64,000 nucleotides of DNA from positions 1 through 64,000 of the forward strand of contig DASWWC010000198.1 of the NCBI GenBank assembly GCA_036401055.1. The letters run 5' to 3'. Positions 15,347 to 22,273 of this stretch are shown here, in pieces. Position 1 is the first letter of the stretch; every line of letters starts with the position of its first letter. The notes under the pieces are model-generated. The model had not been told where the DNA came from. It ran no database searches and was given only the letters and a program-made list of their open reading frames with translations. Origin of the DNA: Pelomonas sp036401055 (GTDB taxonomy: Bacteria > Pseudomonadota > Gammaproteobacteria > Burkholderiales > Burkholderiaceae_C). The translations under genes and the position numbers were made by a program.

Positions 15347-15741
15347 GGGCCGCCTCATCCTTGGGTGCGGCCGCCTTCTGCTCGTCCGTGCCATACAGGT
15401 CCAGCGCCAAGCGCTCGACGGGCGCCGTGGCTGCGCGCTCCATTGCCCCGATGGCCGCCTGCATCTTGAGCAGGTGAGGGCGCGCGAACTCCGCCACCTC
15501 GGCGCAGCGCGCACGTGCCGTGGCCCAGGCCTCGGTGCGCACGACGCCCCAGTCGCTGAAGCCGGCGGGAATAGCCTTCGCCAGCTCGCGGCATCGAGCC
15601 AGCGCCTTCGCTGTTGCCGCCTCGTGGGCCTGCTGCTTCGCAAGCTCGGCGGCCCTCTTCAGCGCGCGTTCTTCCCGCTGACGGGCTGCGCGCTCGCGAG
15701 CTAGTTGTCGCTTGGACGCAGGGGGGGGGGGCGTCGATCAT
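15339..15741 (-). pseudogene. Early gene interrupted by an 11-C tract (frameshift or phase-variable)
   Basis: A GGGAG ribosome site precedes ATG 15741, then ATG-ATC-GAC-G and a run of eleven C. With eleven C the frame leads into MIDAPPPCVQATTSS and misses the downstream coding frame. With ten C the product would be a continuous 133-residue protein: MIDAPPPASKRQLARERAA, then a charged helix, then AKAIPAGFSDWGVVRTEAWATARARC and APVERLALDLYGTDEQKAA to the stop at 15339. The downstream frame has good codon use and overlaps the next gene. Either a sequencing or assembly error, a mutation, or a slippage switch. Function of the intact protein is unknown. Confidence 0.7.
15721..15731. repeat. Homopolymer of 11 G (+) / 11 C (-) at the start of an early gene
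   Basis: Eleven identical bases lie four codons into the leftward gene that starts at 15741. Tracts of this length are prone to slipped-strand mispairing; gain or loss of one base would switch that gene on or off. Confidence 0.9.
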
Positions 15742-15779
15742 GATGTCTCCCGGGTGTGGAGAAACTTGTGCTTGGGGCG

Positions 15780-16283
15780 TCAGCGGGCCGCGCGGGCGCG
15801 CATCGCCTTGCGATGGCCGTGGATGGGGTCGTGTTCGACGCACGGGGACGCGAACGGGATGTCGTCGTCCATGTCATCGAAGCCGCTCGACGCCTTAGGC
15901 GCAGCCGGGCGCGGGGCAGGACGGGGAGCCGGCGGCGGCGAGGCTTGCGGCGCAGCGTTCTGCGGAGAGCCGGCCAAGGTGATCGCGATGACCTTGCCGA
16001 CCATCTTGTTGCCGGTGGAGCCGTCTCCCTTCTGGAAGTTCTCTGTGTGGACCTCCTCCAGGGTGGCAACGACCTTTGCGCTGCGGGTGAGGTACGGTGC
16101 CAGCGTTTCGGCGCGCTTGCCCCACAAGGTGGCATCGATCCATTGCGTTGGGCGCCGGCCCGTGGATTGATCCTTCTGGCCGTAGTTGTAGGCCAGGGAG
16201 AGATTGACCACGGGCATGTTGTCTTGGCCTGCGTAGCGCACCTCGGCATCGCGGCCGATGGTGAACAGTTCTGTCATGGGCAT
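15780..16283 (-). CDS. ssb: Single-stranded DNA-binding protein
   Basis: SSB coats single-stranded DNA during phage replication and recombination. The 167-residue protein has the OB-fold pattern (FTIGRDAEVRYAGQDNMPVVNLSLAYNY, PTQWIDATLWGKRAETLAPYL, KVVATLEEVHTENF), then a Pro/Ala linker and the acidic tip DDMDDDIPF that recruits partner proteins. Unusually, 24 residues follow the tip (ASPCVEHDPIHGHRKAMRARAAR), whereas the family normally ends at that Phe. It belongs with the ERF and YqaJ genes in the leftward operon. Confidence 0.92.
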   Translation of the reverse strand: MPMTELFTIGRDAEVRYAGQDNMPVVNLSLAYNYGQKDQSTGRRPTQWIDATLWGKRAETLAPYLTRSAKVVATLEEVHTENFQKGDGSTGNKMVGKVIAITLAGSPQNAAPQASPPPAPRPAPRPAAPKASSGFDDMDDDIPFASPCVEHDPIHGHRKAMRARAAR

Positions 16284-16318
16284 GGAGTAGCTTTCGGAGT
16301 TGTGAAGGGATGGTGCGG

Positions 16319-17788
16319 TTAGATGCCGCCCAGGGCGCGCAGCTCTGCGACGCGGACCAAGATGCCGCGAGTGGCGCCGGACAGCGGCGAGGACTGGGGC
16401 ACGTTGTTCACGAGGTCTTGCACCAGCAGCAGGGCCTCGCGCAGGGCTTCCTGGCAGTCGACCAGCGCGTGGGCCGGGTCGACTGCCACCTGCACGGCGG
16501 CAGGCGTGGTGCCGAACAGGTCTTCGGCGGTGGAGCCGGGCTCCACCAGCACCTCGGCGGGCTCGTCGGGGCGGATGGGCGCGCCGTCGTCAACGAAGGC
16601 CGGGCTTTCGTTCGCCTGGATGGCGCTGGGATCAACGGCCGGCGCGGCCCGGTAGAAGCGACGGGTTGGCACGGTCTCATCGGCTTTGCGCTCCTGCTCG
16701 GCCTCCGCCTTTGCGGCGGTCGCCTCGCGCGCCTCGGCCGCATCCTTGGCCTTCAATAGTGCGGCCAGCACGAGGCGGCGAGCGTCGGCAGCCATCGGCG
16801 CGAACTCCTGGAAAGCGGCCTCGCTCACGTCCAGGTCTTCCACCCCAACGATGGCCTGGAACACGTCCCAGGCAAGAGCGGTTTCGTTGCCATCGAACGC
16901 GGCGGCGCGGGCGTGGATCGCGGCCACTGCGGCAGTGAGTCGCTCAACGCGGGCGCGCTCGTCGGCGGCGGCCTGCTCGCGGGCGGCCAGCTCGGCAGCC
17001 TGGGCGTCCAGTGCTGCCTTCTGCGCGGCCAGCTCGGCAGCCACGCGGGCGTTCTCGGCGGCCTGGCGCTGCTGCTCGGCCTCGCGTTCGATGCGGTCGG
17101 CCTCAGCCTTGGCGGCGGCGGCTTCGCGCTCGACGGCGGCCGTGTGCAGCTCGCGCATTGCCGTCAGCGTCTCGGCCTGGGCCTCGGCAGCCTTGGCGGC
17201 GAACTCCTGCCACTCAGGGCCGAAGGTCACGGCTGCCAGCGTCTGGATGCCCGTGTTGATGCGCTCGGCCGTCATGTCGGGCTTCTGGCAGTGCGCGAGG
17301 TAGGCGCGGACCTTGGCGATGCCCTCCTGATGGGCGGCCACGCGTTCGGCTTCCTTGGCCTTGGCAGCGGCCTTGCGGTCTTCCTCGGCCTTGATTTGCG
17401 CGTCGATGGATTCCTCCACCGGCAAGACGATGGCCACGATGCGCTCGACCTCTTCGGCCATGACACGCTTCAAGTCGTTCACGTCGGCCTTGACGGACTT
17501 CTCGGCGCGCTGCACGGCGAAGCGGCCCTTCTCGCGCAGCTCCAGACGGGCGGCCTTGGCCTCGGTCATGCCCTTCGTGGTGGACACGTCGAAGGCGACG
17601 GCGCGGTACTTCTCGACCAGCGCGAGGACGGTGGTTTCCGCCTCCTTGAACTGGGCGAGGACGGCGGCCTTGATGCTGACCGGCACCAGGGCGGCAGCAG
17701 GTTCGACGACTGCGACAGCGGCCGGCTTGGGCTGTTCGATCAGCGGTGGCGCCTCGATGGGCGGGAAATCAAGGAGTTCGGCTTCCAT
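16319..17788 (-). CDS. Long Ala-rich coiled-coil early protein
   Basis: The 489-residue protein has a Pro-rich start, a conserved-looking segment (VLALVEKYRAVAFDVSTTKGMTEAKAARLELREKGRFAVQRAEKSVKADVNDLKR, about residues 52-108), then a very long coiled coil of Glu/Ala/Arg (about 110-290). The C-terminal part is low-complexity and holds VLVEPGSTAED, encoded by a copy of the dispersed palindrome. Phages often place such a coiled-coil protein beside SSB, ERF and exonuclease genes, but its role is not known to me. Possibly a scaffold for the recombination complex. Confidence 0.8.
   Translation of the reverse strand: MEAELLDFPPIEAPPLIEQPKPAAVAVVEPAAALVPVSIKAAVLAQFKEAETTVLALVEKYRAVAFDVSTTKGMTEAKAARLELREKGRFAVQRAEKSVKADVNDLKRVMAEEVERIVAIVLPVEESIDAQIKAEEDRKAAAKAKEAERVAAHQEGIAKVRAYLAHCQKPDMTAERINTGIQTLAAVTFGPEWQEFAAKAAEAQAETLTAMRELHTAAVEREAAAAKAEADRIEREAEQQRQAAENARVAAELAAQKAALDAQAAELAAREQAAADERARVERLTAAVAAIHARAAAFDGNETALAWDVFQAIVGVEDLDVSEAAFQEFAPMAADARRLVLAALLKAKDAAEAREATAAKAEAEQERKADETVPTRRFYRAAPAVDPSAIQANESPAFVDDGAPIRPDEPAEVLVEPGSTAEDLFGTTPAAVQVAVDPAHALVDCQEALREALLLVQDLVNNVPQSSPLSGATRGILVRVAELRALGGI
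16529..16547. repeat. Dispersed palindrome copy A
   Basis: GGTGGAGCCGGGCTCCACC is a perfect 19-bp palindrome around one base. It lies in the linker of the coiled-coil gene and is read there as VEPGST. Confidence 0.95.
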
Positions 17789-17798
17789 GGCGTGGCTT

Positions 17799-18770
17799 TC
17801 AGAAGGCCGGCTCGGTCAGATCGACGCGAGCGGCTGCGGGTTGTTCGGCGGGGGCTGCGGCGGGCGTGGCGGCGTCGTCCCAGGGCGGGGCTTCGGGCAA
17901 AGCCGCGCCGGGCTGCACGCCGGCCAGGAAGCCGCGCAGGGCTTGCGCGCAGGACTCGACCAGCCGGTCAAAGCGAACCAGCTTGTCCAGCATGTCGTCG
18001 ATGAAGTCCTGATCGCGCTGCAGGCGGATGACCTTCAGGCGCGCCTCGGCGACGGGCAGGTCAGGCGCCCACAAACACAGGTCGATCCAGTCGAGGTTCC
18101 ACGCCCAGATGTTCAGTTGGCACTGGTGCACGTACTCGCTGATGTCGCCGCCGATCAGCACGTCGAAAATGACGTTGCTGCCCAACAGCGTCTTGACCTC
18201 GATGCCACCGCGCTGCTCGGGCTCGTCATAGACGAGGCCGTCGATGCTCACGCCGAACTTGCGGTCGGGCGTGCAGACGAAGCCGGCGGCCTCGACCATG
18301 TAGCCGGTGCGCATCTCGTAGGCGCGACGGGCGAAGGCTTCCTGCTCCTGGCCTTGGCGCATGACCGAGGTCTGGTAGACGTCGCGCTCCCAGTCGGGGC
18401 ATTCGCGGCCCAGGGCGGTGTCGCGGGCGTAGGTCAGCGCGACCGTGGACGGCGTCGTCGCGATTTCCTTGTTGGCGAGAACCTGCGCGACTGCTTGGGC
18501 GACGACATCGGCGCTGGGCGCCTTCTTGTAGCCCGCAGCCGTCATCGCCTCCTCTTCAGTCTTGCCCTTGCGGCGAGCGTCAACGAAGGTGCGCTGCTGG
18601 TCGGTCATGCCGTCGCTGAAGTCACAGGCATCCTTGGCACGGCTGCCGGTGATGACGCCACGACGTGCGTTCAGCCATTCCTGGGTGCCTTGGGGCGCCA
18701 TGCTGACGATCCAGTCAGCGGGCAGACCCAGCATCTGGGCGACGGTTGGAGTGCTGTCGATGGCGCTCAT
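17799..18770 (-). CDS. YqaJ-type (lambda-exonuclease family) recombination nuclease
   Basis: This nuclease resects double-stranded ends to give single strands for the annealing protein encoded upstream. The 323-residue product has the YqaJ layout: WLNARRGVITGSRAKDACDF near the N-terminus (about residues 32-51), then the PD-(D/E)XK residues Asp in FGVSIDGLVY (about 175), and Glu-Val-Lys in GGIEVKTLLG (about 187-189), followed by the QCQLNIWAW helix. The start at 18770 overlaps the ERF stop (ATGA), so the pair is translationally coupled. Confidence 0.9.
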   Translation of the reverse strand: MSAIDSTPTVAQMLGLPADWIVSMAPQGTQEWLNARRGVITGSRAKDACDFSDGMTDQQRTFVDARRKGKTEEEAMTAAGYKKAPSADVVAQAVAQVLANKEIATTPSTVALTYARDTALGRECPDWERDVYQTSVMRQGQEQEAFARRAYEMRTGYMVEAAGFVCTPDRKFGVSIDGLVYDEPEQRGGIEVKTLLGSNVIFDVLIGGDISEYVHQCQLNIWAWNLDWIDLCLWAPDLPVAEARLKVIRLQRDQDFIDDMLDKLVRFDRLVESCAQALRGFLAGVQPGAALPEAPPWDDAATPAAAPAEQPAAARVDLTEPAF

Positions 18771-19549
18771 GCCTTGCCCGCCTTCTTCCATTGCAGGCGG
18801 TGCTGGGCGACGGCCTCCTTGAACTTCTCGAAGGCGTAGGGCCAGTCAGCGAGCTGCTTGTTGTTCTTCTGCCAGAACGCCAGCGCCTCCTTGTCGGTTT
18901 CAGTGGCTTGAGCCTCGGCGATCAGGCGCTTCATGAGCGCCGTCTCGGGGCCGGACTCACCTGCACCGCCGGCGCCGTCGTCGTCAGCATCCTGTGCAGC
19001 CAGGCCGAGGATGGCGGTGTATGTGTAGCGCTCCAGGTAGGTCTTGACGCTGCCGCGCGCCTGGATCGCGTTGCGGCCGGGGCCGGTGTCGGGGGCGCCA
19101 CCCATGGAAACGGATTCGCTGTGACCGCCGACATGACGCAAGGTGCACGTCACCTCCATCCAAGCGGGCTCGTCCTTGGTGAGCTTCCAGGACACGCTCA
19201 GGCCGTGCTTGGACAGGGCCGGCGTCGCGGCGTTCACCGCATCGGACAGCTCGGCGTGCTTCTTGCCCTTGAGCGGGCCGTCCGCAATGATCTTGTTGCG
19301 GATCAGCACGACGGCTTCGGCCTTGAAGGCGGCGAACGCCACGTTGTAGGCCGCGAGCGCGGTCTTGGCGTCGTGGCGGTCCTTCAGGTCCATCAACTTT
19401 TCCAGCACGTCAATGCCGTCGCCGCGCTGGACCGCGATCTGCAGAAGCGCATCAGGGTTGATGAGCGCGAGTGCGGACGCCGCGGTGGGCGCGCGGTCCT
19501 CGATCCGCGTGACCTGCACGTCGGCAGGCATGTCGATGACTTCGGTCAT
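18767..19549 (-). CDS. ERF-family single-strand annealing protein
   Basis: ERF proteins anneal homologous single strands and promote phage genome circularisation and recombination. The 260-residue protein carries the ERF core: KGKKHAELSDAVNAATPALSKHGLSVSW (about residues 91-118), VTCTLRHVGGHSESVSMGGAPDTG and the signature RNAIQARGSVKTYLERYTYTAILGLAAQDADDDG. ATG 19549 with an AGGAAA ribosome site is preferred over the upstream in-frame start at 19573, which overlaps the neighbour. It is coupled to the exonuclease. Confidence 0.93.
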   Translation of the reverse strand: MTEVIDMPADVQVTRIEDRAPTAASALALINPDALLQIAVQRGDGIDVLEKLMDLKDRHDAKTALAAYNVAFAAFKAEAVVLIRNKIIADGPLKGKKHAELSDAVNAATPALSKHGLSVSWKLTKDEPAWMEVTCTLRHVGGHSESVSMGGAPDTGPGRNAIQARGSVKTYLERYTYTAILGLAAQDADDDGAGGAGESGPETALMKRLIAEAQATETDKEALAFWQKNNKQLADWPYAFEKFKEAVAQHRLQWKKAGKA

Positions 19550-19559
19550 GGTGGTTTCC

Positions 19560-19673
19560 TCAGAGGAAGACAAACGGGACGGCGATGGAGCCGACCAAGA
19601 AGAGGCAGGCCAGCAGCGCGCAGCCTGCGGTGATGAGGCTCAGGGCGTCCTCGCTGGTTTCGTCGAGCTTCAT
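19560..19673 (-). CDS. Small membrane protein, 37 residues
   Basis: The frame encodes MKLDETSEDALSLITAGCAL and then a hydrophobic stretch to VFL, giving one membrane segment (about residues 12-37). Its ATG overlaps the stop of the upstream gene and it ends just before the ERF gene, consistent with a translated member of the operon. Function unknown; could be a superinfection or membrane-stress factor. Confidence 0.5.
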   Translation of the reverse strand: MKLDETSEDALSLITAGCALLACLFLVGSIAVPFVFL

Positions 19674-19876
19674 TGCGTGGTCTCCAGTGCCTTGCGCCCA
19701 GCAGCGGACAGCCGCCCGCGGCCCGGAAACGGCCACGGCCGCAGCAGCCCGTTGCGCATGCAGTTGGACTCGATCTCAGCGAACCTGGCCGGCGTGAAGC
19801 CGCTCGCAGCGGGCCGGCCGTCGCGCAGGTTGGCGAGGAGGCGCAGCTGGGCTGGGGTGGGGGTGAAGAGGCTCAT
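19670..19876 (-). CDS. Small early protein, 68 residues
   Basis: The protein starts MSLFTPTPAQLRLLANLRDG and has a short helix-rich fold with CMRNGLLRPWPFPGRGRLSAAGRKAL, a pattern like a winged-helix/transposase-associated fold where GRLSAAGRKAL resembles the common T-x-x-G-x-x-A-L ending of small wHTH proteins. It may bind DNA. Start and stop overlap its neighbours by four bases. Confidence 0.6.
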   Translation of the reverse strand: MSLFTPTPAQLRLLANLRDGRPAASGFTPARFAEIESNCMRNGLLRPWPFPGRGRLSAAGRKALETTQ

Positions 19877-20127
19877 GCGAACCACACGCGCGCGATGACG
19901 TGAGCAGCGCCCACAAAGACCAGCAGCACCAGCAGGCCAGCGCCGAGGTCGCGCCACGGGTAGGGCGGCGGCAACGGGCGCGGAGGGTCAGCCAGAAACT
20001 CGGACACGGCCGAGCTGGCCTCGGCTGGGCACTTGCTGTGCGGCGGCGTGCCGTTGGGCCAGGGCGTGCGCGCTGCGCGAGCGCGGGCCTCGACCTCATC
20101 CAGCGGCAGGGCGCGATGGGCGCTCAT
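19873..20127 (-). CDS. Small early protein with C-terminal membrane segment
   Basis: The 84-residue product begins MSAHRALPLDEVEARARAAR, has a Pro-rich middle, and ends in one membrane helix (LGAGLLVLLVFVGAAHVIARVWF). The ATG at 20127 overlaps the stop of the preceding gene; a much longer open frame upstream is antisense or out-of-frame to that gene. Tail-anchored topology likely. Function unknown. Confidence 0.55.
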   Translation of the reverse strand: MSAHRALPLDEVEARARAARTPWPNGTPPHSKCPAEASSAVSEFLADPPRPLPPPYPWRDLGAGLLVLLVFVGAAHVIARVWFA

Positions 20128-20321
20128 GAGCGACTCCCGCGCACAGGCAGCCAGCGCAACACGAGGAATGCAGACACCACACTGCCGACGCAGCACATGG
20201 CGGCTTGGTCGCGATGGCCGGAGCCCACCAGCAGCGGACCCAGCCACGCGAAATATGCGACGACTGGAGCGGCGGACAGTGACAGGACCAGCAGCGCCAG
20301 GATGAAGCGGGCGGCGCTCAT
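20124..20321 (-). CDS. Small early membrane protein, 65 residues
   Basis: Two hydrophobic segments (about residues 5-28 and 40-57: FILALLVLSLSAAPVVAYFAWLG; AAMCCVGSVVSAFLVLRWL) predict a two-pass inner-membrane protein. It overlaps both neighbours by four bases in the leftward operon. Family unknown. Confidence 0.55.
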   Translation of the reverse strand: MSAARFILALLVLSLSAAPVVAYFAWLGPLLVGSGHRDQAAMCCVGSVVSAFLVLRWLPVRGSRS

Positions 20322-20653
20322 GCCAGCAGTCCCGCCGTGTCGTCAACAGCAGCCATCTGCTCAGCCGTCAGCGTGACGGGCGCAGGCACAGACTTCATCT
20401 GCGACTGAAGGTTCGCAACCAGCAACTCCGCTTCGTGGATCAGGCCGCCGAGGCTGAAGGCCTTCAGGCGCAAGCTCGCAGCACGCTGGTTGTTCGACAC
20501 CGTGCCGCTCCCCGGCTCGCACGCCAGCGCGCTGCACACATCCGCCTGATGGATGTAGCCGTTCTTCTCTTCGATCAGCGCCTTCAGGTCGCGCCGGGCA
20601 TCCTGCAGCTTCAGATCAAGCGCAGCCCGGGCTCCCGGTGTCAGTGCGTTCAT
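20318..20653 (-). CDS. First gene of the leftward early operon, unrecognised
   Basis: The 111-residue protein is mostly helical (MNALTPGARAALDLKLQDARRDLKALIEEKNG, then SNNQRAASLRLKAFSLGGLIHEAELLVANLQSQ), suggesting a helical hairpin. It has a GGAG/AAGGGG ribosome site before ATG 20653. It is the promoter-proximal gene under the operator-controlled early promoter at 20705-20733. No family recognised. Confidence 0.65.
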   Translation of the reverse strand: MNALTPGARAALDLKLQDARRDLKALIEEKNGYIHQADVCSALACEPGSGTVSNNQRAASLRLKAFSLGGLIHEAELLVANLQSQMKSVPAPVTLTAEQMAAVDDTAGLLA

Positions 20654-20704
20654 CCCCTTGCTCCGCGCCCCCGCCGAGCGGCGTTGTCTTGGGGCTTGGA
20701 ACGA

Positions 20705-20739
20705 AATCTAGCGCCAAGCTAGACTAGCGTCAAGCTAGA
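20705..20739 (-). promoter_or_regulatory. Early leftward promoter with two repressor operators
   Basis: On the minus strand TTGACG (20733-20728), a 17-bp spacer and TAGATT (20710-20705) form a sigma70-like promoter. Two 17-bp dyads, TCTAGCGCCAAGCTAGA (20707-20723) and ACTAGCGTCAAGCTAGA (20723-20739), cover the -10 and -35 with centres 16 bp apart. The same dyad is found at the repressor/cro promoter, so one repressor should control both. Confidence 0.75.
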
Positions 20740-20847
20740 CTTTTCAGGTGATGGGGAAAATACCTACCTTCGCCATGGGGCATTGCCGATGACTCGGGCT
20801 GTTAGGCGTGGGACATTGGGCATCGCATCTACCGGAGACATGCCCAC

Positions 20848-21204
20848 ATGCGACGTCCTGTTTTCGCTGCCGCTGCGTTGGCAATTGGTCTTTCTGGCTG
20901 CTCAACCTTGAGCACGAACCACCTTGAGCCAGGAATGACCAAGGCCGAGGTCATGAAAAGCCTTGGCCCTCCAGAAACCAGATCGTTCCGCGGCGATAGC
21001 GAGGCATGGCAGTACCAGGGAGTCGTCGGCTTCGGTCAGTGCCGATACTCGACGGTCTGGCTTACCAATGGCGCTGTGGTATCCGTGACCAGCCGCACTG
21101 GGGCAAGCCCTGGGCCCGGCTGCGGACCGGGCGCGCGCGAGGTCGACTGGGGTCAGCTACCAAAGCCCAGTATTGACGTCAATGTCAATCACAAGTCCGG
21201 CTAG
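20848..21204 (+). CDS. BamE/SmpA-like small lipoprotein (moron)
   Basis: The 118-residue protein has a lipoprotein signal (MRRPVFAAAALAIGLSGC, lipidated Cys18) and a BamE/SmpA-type fold signature (LEPGMTKAEVMKSLGPPETRSFRGDSEAWQYQ). It should sit in the outer membrane, facing the periplasm. It is transcribed away from the early operon, in the lysogeny region, with a GGAG ribosome site upstream. Its location between repressor-controlled promoters suggests expression from the prophage, perhaps altering the cell surface. Confidence 0.75.
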   Translation: MRRPVFAAAALAIGLSGCSTLSTNHLEPGMTKAEVMKSLGPPETRSFRGDSEAWQYQGVVGFGQCRYSTVWLTNGAVVSVTSRTGASPGPGCGPGAREVDWGQLPKPSIDVNVNHKSG

Positions 21205-21286
21205 AAAAGCGAACAGCAGAGATGCCATCGCTGGCAATTGCGGCATGGCCGCATCGACGTCTTCGGGCCGACTGAGAGGGCGAGAA

Positions 21287-21309
21287 AAAGCCCGCACGCG
21301 GCGGGCTTT
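21287..21309 (-). terminator. Rho-independent terminator after the small-peptide gene
   Basis: AAAGCCCGC and GCGGGCTTT form a 9-bp stem with a five-base loop; read leftward it is followed by TTTTTCTCG, a proper T tract. It lies 17 bases beyond the stop of the 20-residue peptide gene and closes the leftward luxR/peptide unit. Read rightward it may also stop the lipoprotein transcript, though without a T tract. Confidence 0.75.
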
Positions 21310-21325
21310 GCTGGCAAATTGCTGA

Positions 21326-21388
21326 TCAACCTTGGCCGGTGTTCGGGATGCCGAGGAGGCTGAGGATGATGTCGACGATGGGGGTCAT
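21326..21388 (-). CDS. 20-residue hydrophobic peptide downstream of luxR
   Basis: The frame reads MTPIVDIILSLLGIPNTGQG and stops. AGGA lies seven bases before the ATG, and an in-frame TAG just upstream fixes the start. A lux-box-like dyad lies 75 bases upstream of the ATG and a rho-independent terminator lies 17 bases downstream of the stop, so the peptide is the only ORF of a compact transcription unit. The sequence predicts a short amphipathic or membrane helix. It could be an antirepressor-like trigger, a small toxin or a membrane peptide. No similarity is known to me. Confidence 0.55.
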   Translation of the reverse strand: MTPIVDIILSLLGIPNTGQG

Positions 21389-21462
21389 GAGCAGGTCCTA
21401 TTGACGTTGTGCCGCGGGGGGATTCCCGCGCCGCCACTTTGTCGGCCTGACTCGAACTAATC

Positions 21463-21482
21463 CACTAGCATGGCTGATAGTG
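21463..21482 (-). promoter_or_regulatory. lux-box-like element A, upstream of the 20-residue peptide gene
   Basis: On the minus strand CACTATCAGCCATGCTAGTG fits the LuxR-family NNCT-N12-AGNN pattern; with one more base each side it is a 22-bp imperfect dyad matching at 8 of 11 pairs (arms CCACTA/TAGTGG). It starts five bases after the luxR stop. It shares CTATCA-N3-ATGCTAGT with element B. Confidence 0.6.
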
Positions 21483-21487
21483 GCCTG

Positions 21488-22207
21488 CTACGCCTCCAAG
21501 ATTCCGAGAGCGATTGCCAGCGCCACGGCCTGGTGCTTGCTCCCGACGTTGAGCTTTCGCATGGCGTTCTGGACGTGATAGTTCACGGTCGCCGCTGACA
21601 AGCCGAGGAGCTGGCCCGTCACCGGTGCCGACTTGCCATGGAGGGTCCAGCGCAGGACTTCGAGTTCCCTGGCGTTCAGTTGTGGCGCCTCGGCCGGCAT
21701 CACCGGCGCGACCGGCATGAGGCGTTCGGCGGCCTCGCGGGCGTGCACAACGAGCAACTGCAGTTCGGCCAGCAGCCGAACCCGTAGGCGCTCGTTCGTG
21801 GGTATCGGCTGCTCGCGGTCGAATCCAACCAGGACATGCTCGTGGCCCGGCAAATGCAGGGCGGCGGCGGCCCCGCAGCGGTATCCGAACGGGGCCTGGG
21901 CATCCCAGATGTCTCCAGCTCCGCCAGCTGTGTAGGTCGACTGGTCGTAGAAGAACGGCGTGTGCCGCGCCATCAGCTTCTGGTTCAGCGGGTCGCGGTG
22001 GGCCAGGTCCGGGTCGCGGGCGACGTCGAAGTAGCCTGTGGGCGTGTTCCCAACCGCACGCGTCGTGCCTCGGGCATGACGATCGCCGAGGATCACCACC
22101 ATGTTGATGAGGCCGAAGTCGCGGCGGTACGCGAAGTCCACCAGGGCGCGCCTCAGATCGTCCAGATCCTGGGCCTGGCTCACAGCCAGGAAATCGGCCT
22201 CTCTCAT
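21488..22207 (-). CDS. LuxR-type quorum-sensing receptor/regulator (phage-encoded, no synthase nearby)
   Basis: LuxR proteins bind an acyl-homoserine lactone and then DNA. The 239-residue protein has an autoinducer-binding domain (about residues 10-165) and a C-terminal GerE/LuxR helix-turn-helix (about 175-237: LNARELEVLRWTLHGKSAPVTGQLLGLSAATVNYHVQNAMRKL). Asp72-Pro73 of the ligand pocket are kept (LAHRDPLNQK), but the positions of TraR Trp57, Tyr61 and Trp85 are Tyr59, Ala63 and Tyr87 here, so ligand choice may differ. GAGGA precedes ATG 22207. No luxI-like gene is in the window. It lies between the repressor-controlled promoters, diverges from an RsaM-like gene and is followed by a lux-box-like site and a tiny peptide gene. 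Confidence 0.92.
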   Translation of the reverse strand: MREADFLAVSQAQDLDDLRRALVDFAYRRDFGLINMVVILGDRHARGTTRAVGNTPTGYFDVARDPDLAHRDPLNQKLMARHTPFFYDQSTYTAGGAGDIWDAQAPFGYRCGAAAALHLPGHEHVLVGFDREQPIPTNERLRVRLLAELQLLVVHAREAAERLMPVAPVMPAEAPQLNARELEVLRWTLHGKSAPVTGQLLGLSAATVNYHVQNAMRKLNVGSKHQAVALAIALGILEA

Positions 22208-22220
22208 GGCCGATCCTCAT

Positions 22221-22240
22221 GGCTATCAAGGATGCTAGTT
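22221..22240 (+). promoter_or_regulatory. lux-box-like element B, between luxR and the RsaM-like gene
   Basis: GGCTATCAAGGATGCTAGTT fits NNCT-N12-AGNN and matches element A at 14 of 20 positions, in two blocks (CTATCA and ATGCTAGT). It lies 14 bp upstream of the luxR start on the divergent side and could regulate the RsaM-like gene, luxR, or both. An overlapping ATCCT-N11-AGGAT repeat is also present. Confidence 0.55.
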
Positions 22241-22273
22241 CCCGGCGTGCAACGCGGCCGGCAGACTCGCGGA

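Noticed and set aside
21201..21437. Leftward 78-codon ORF
   Set aside because: It is His/Pro/Arg-rich shadow sequence running through the terminator and the small-peptide gene in another frame.
22213..22233. ATCCT-N11-AGGAT repeat before luxR as a separate operator
   Set aside because: It overlaps lux-box-like element B, and its left arm is explained as the luxR ribosome site.
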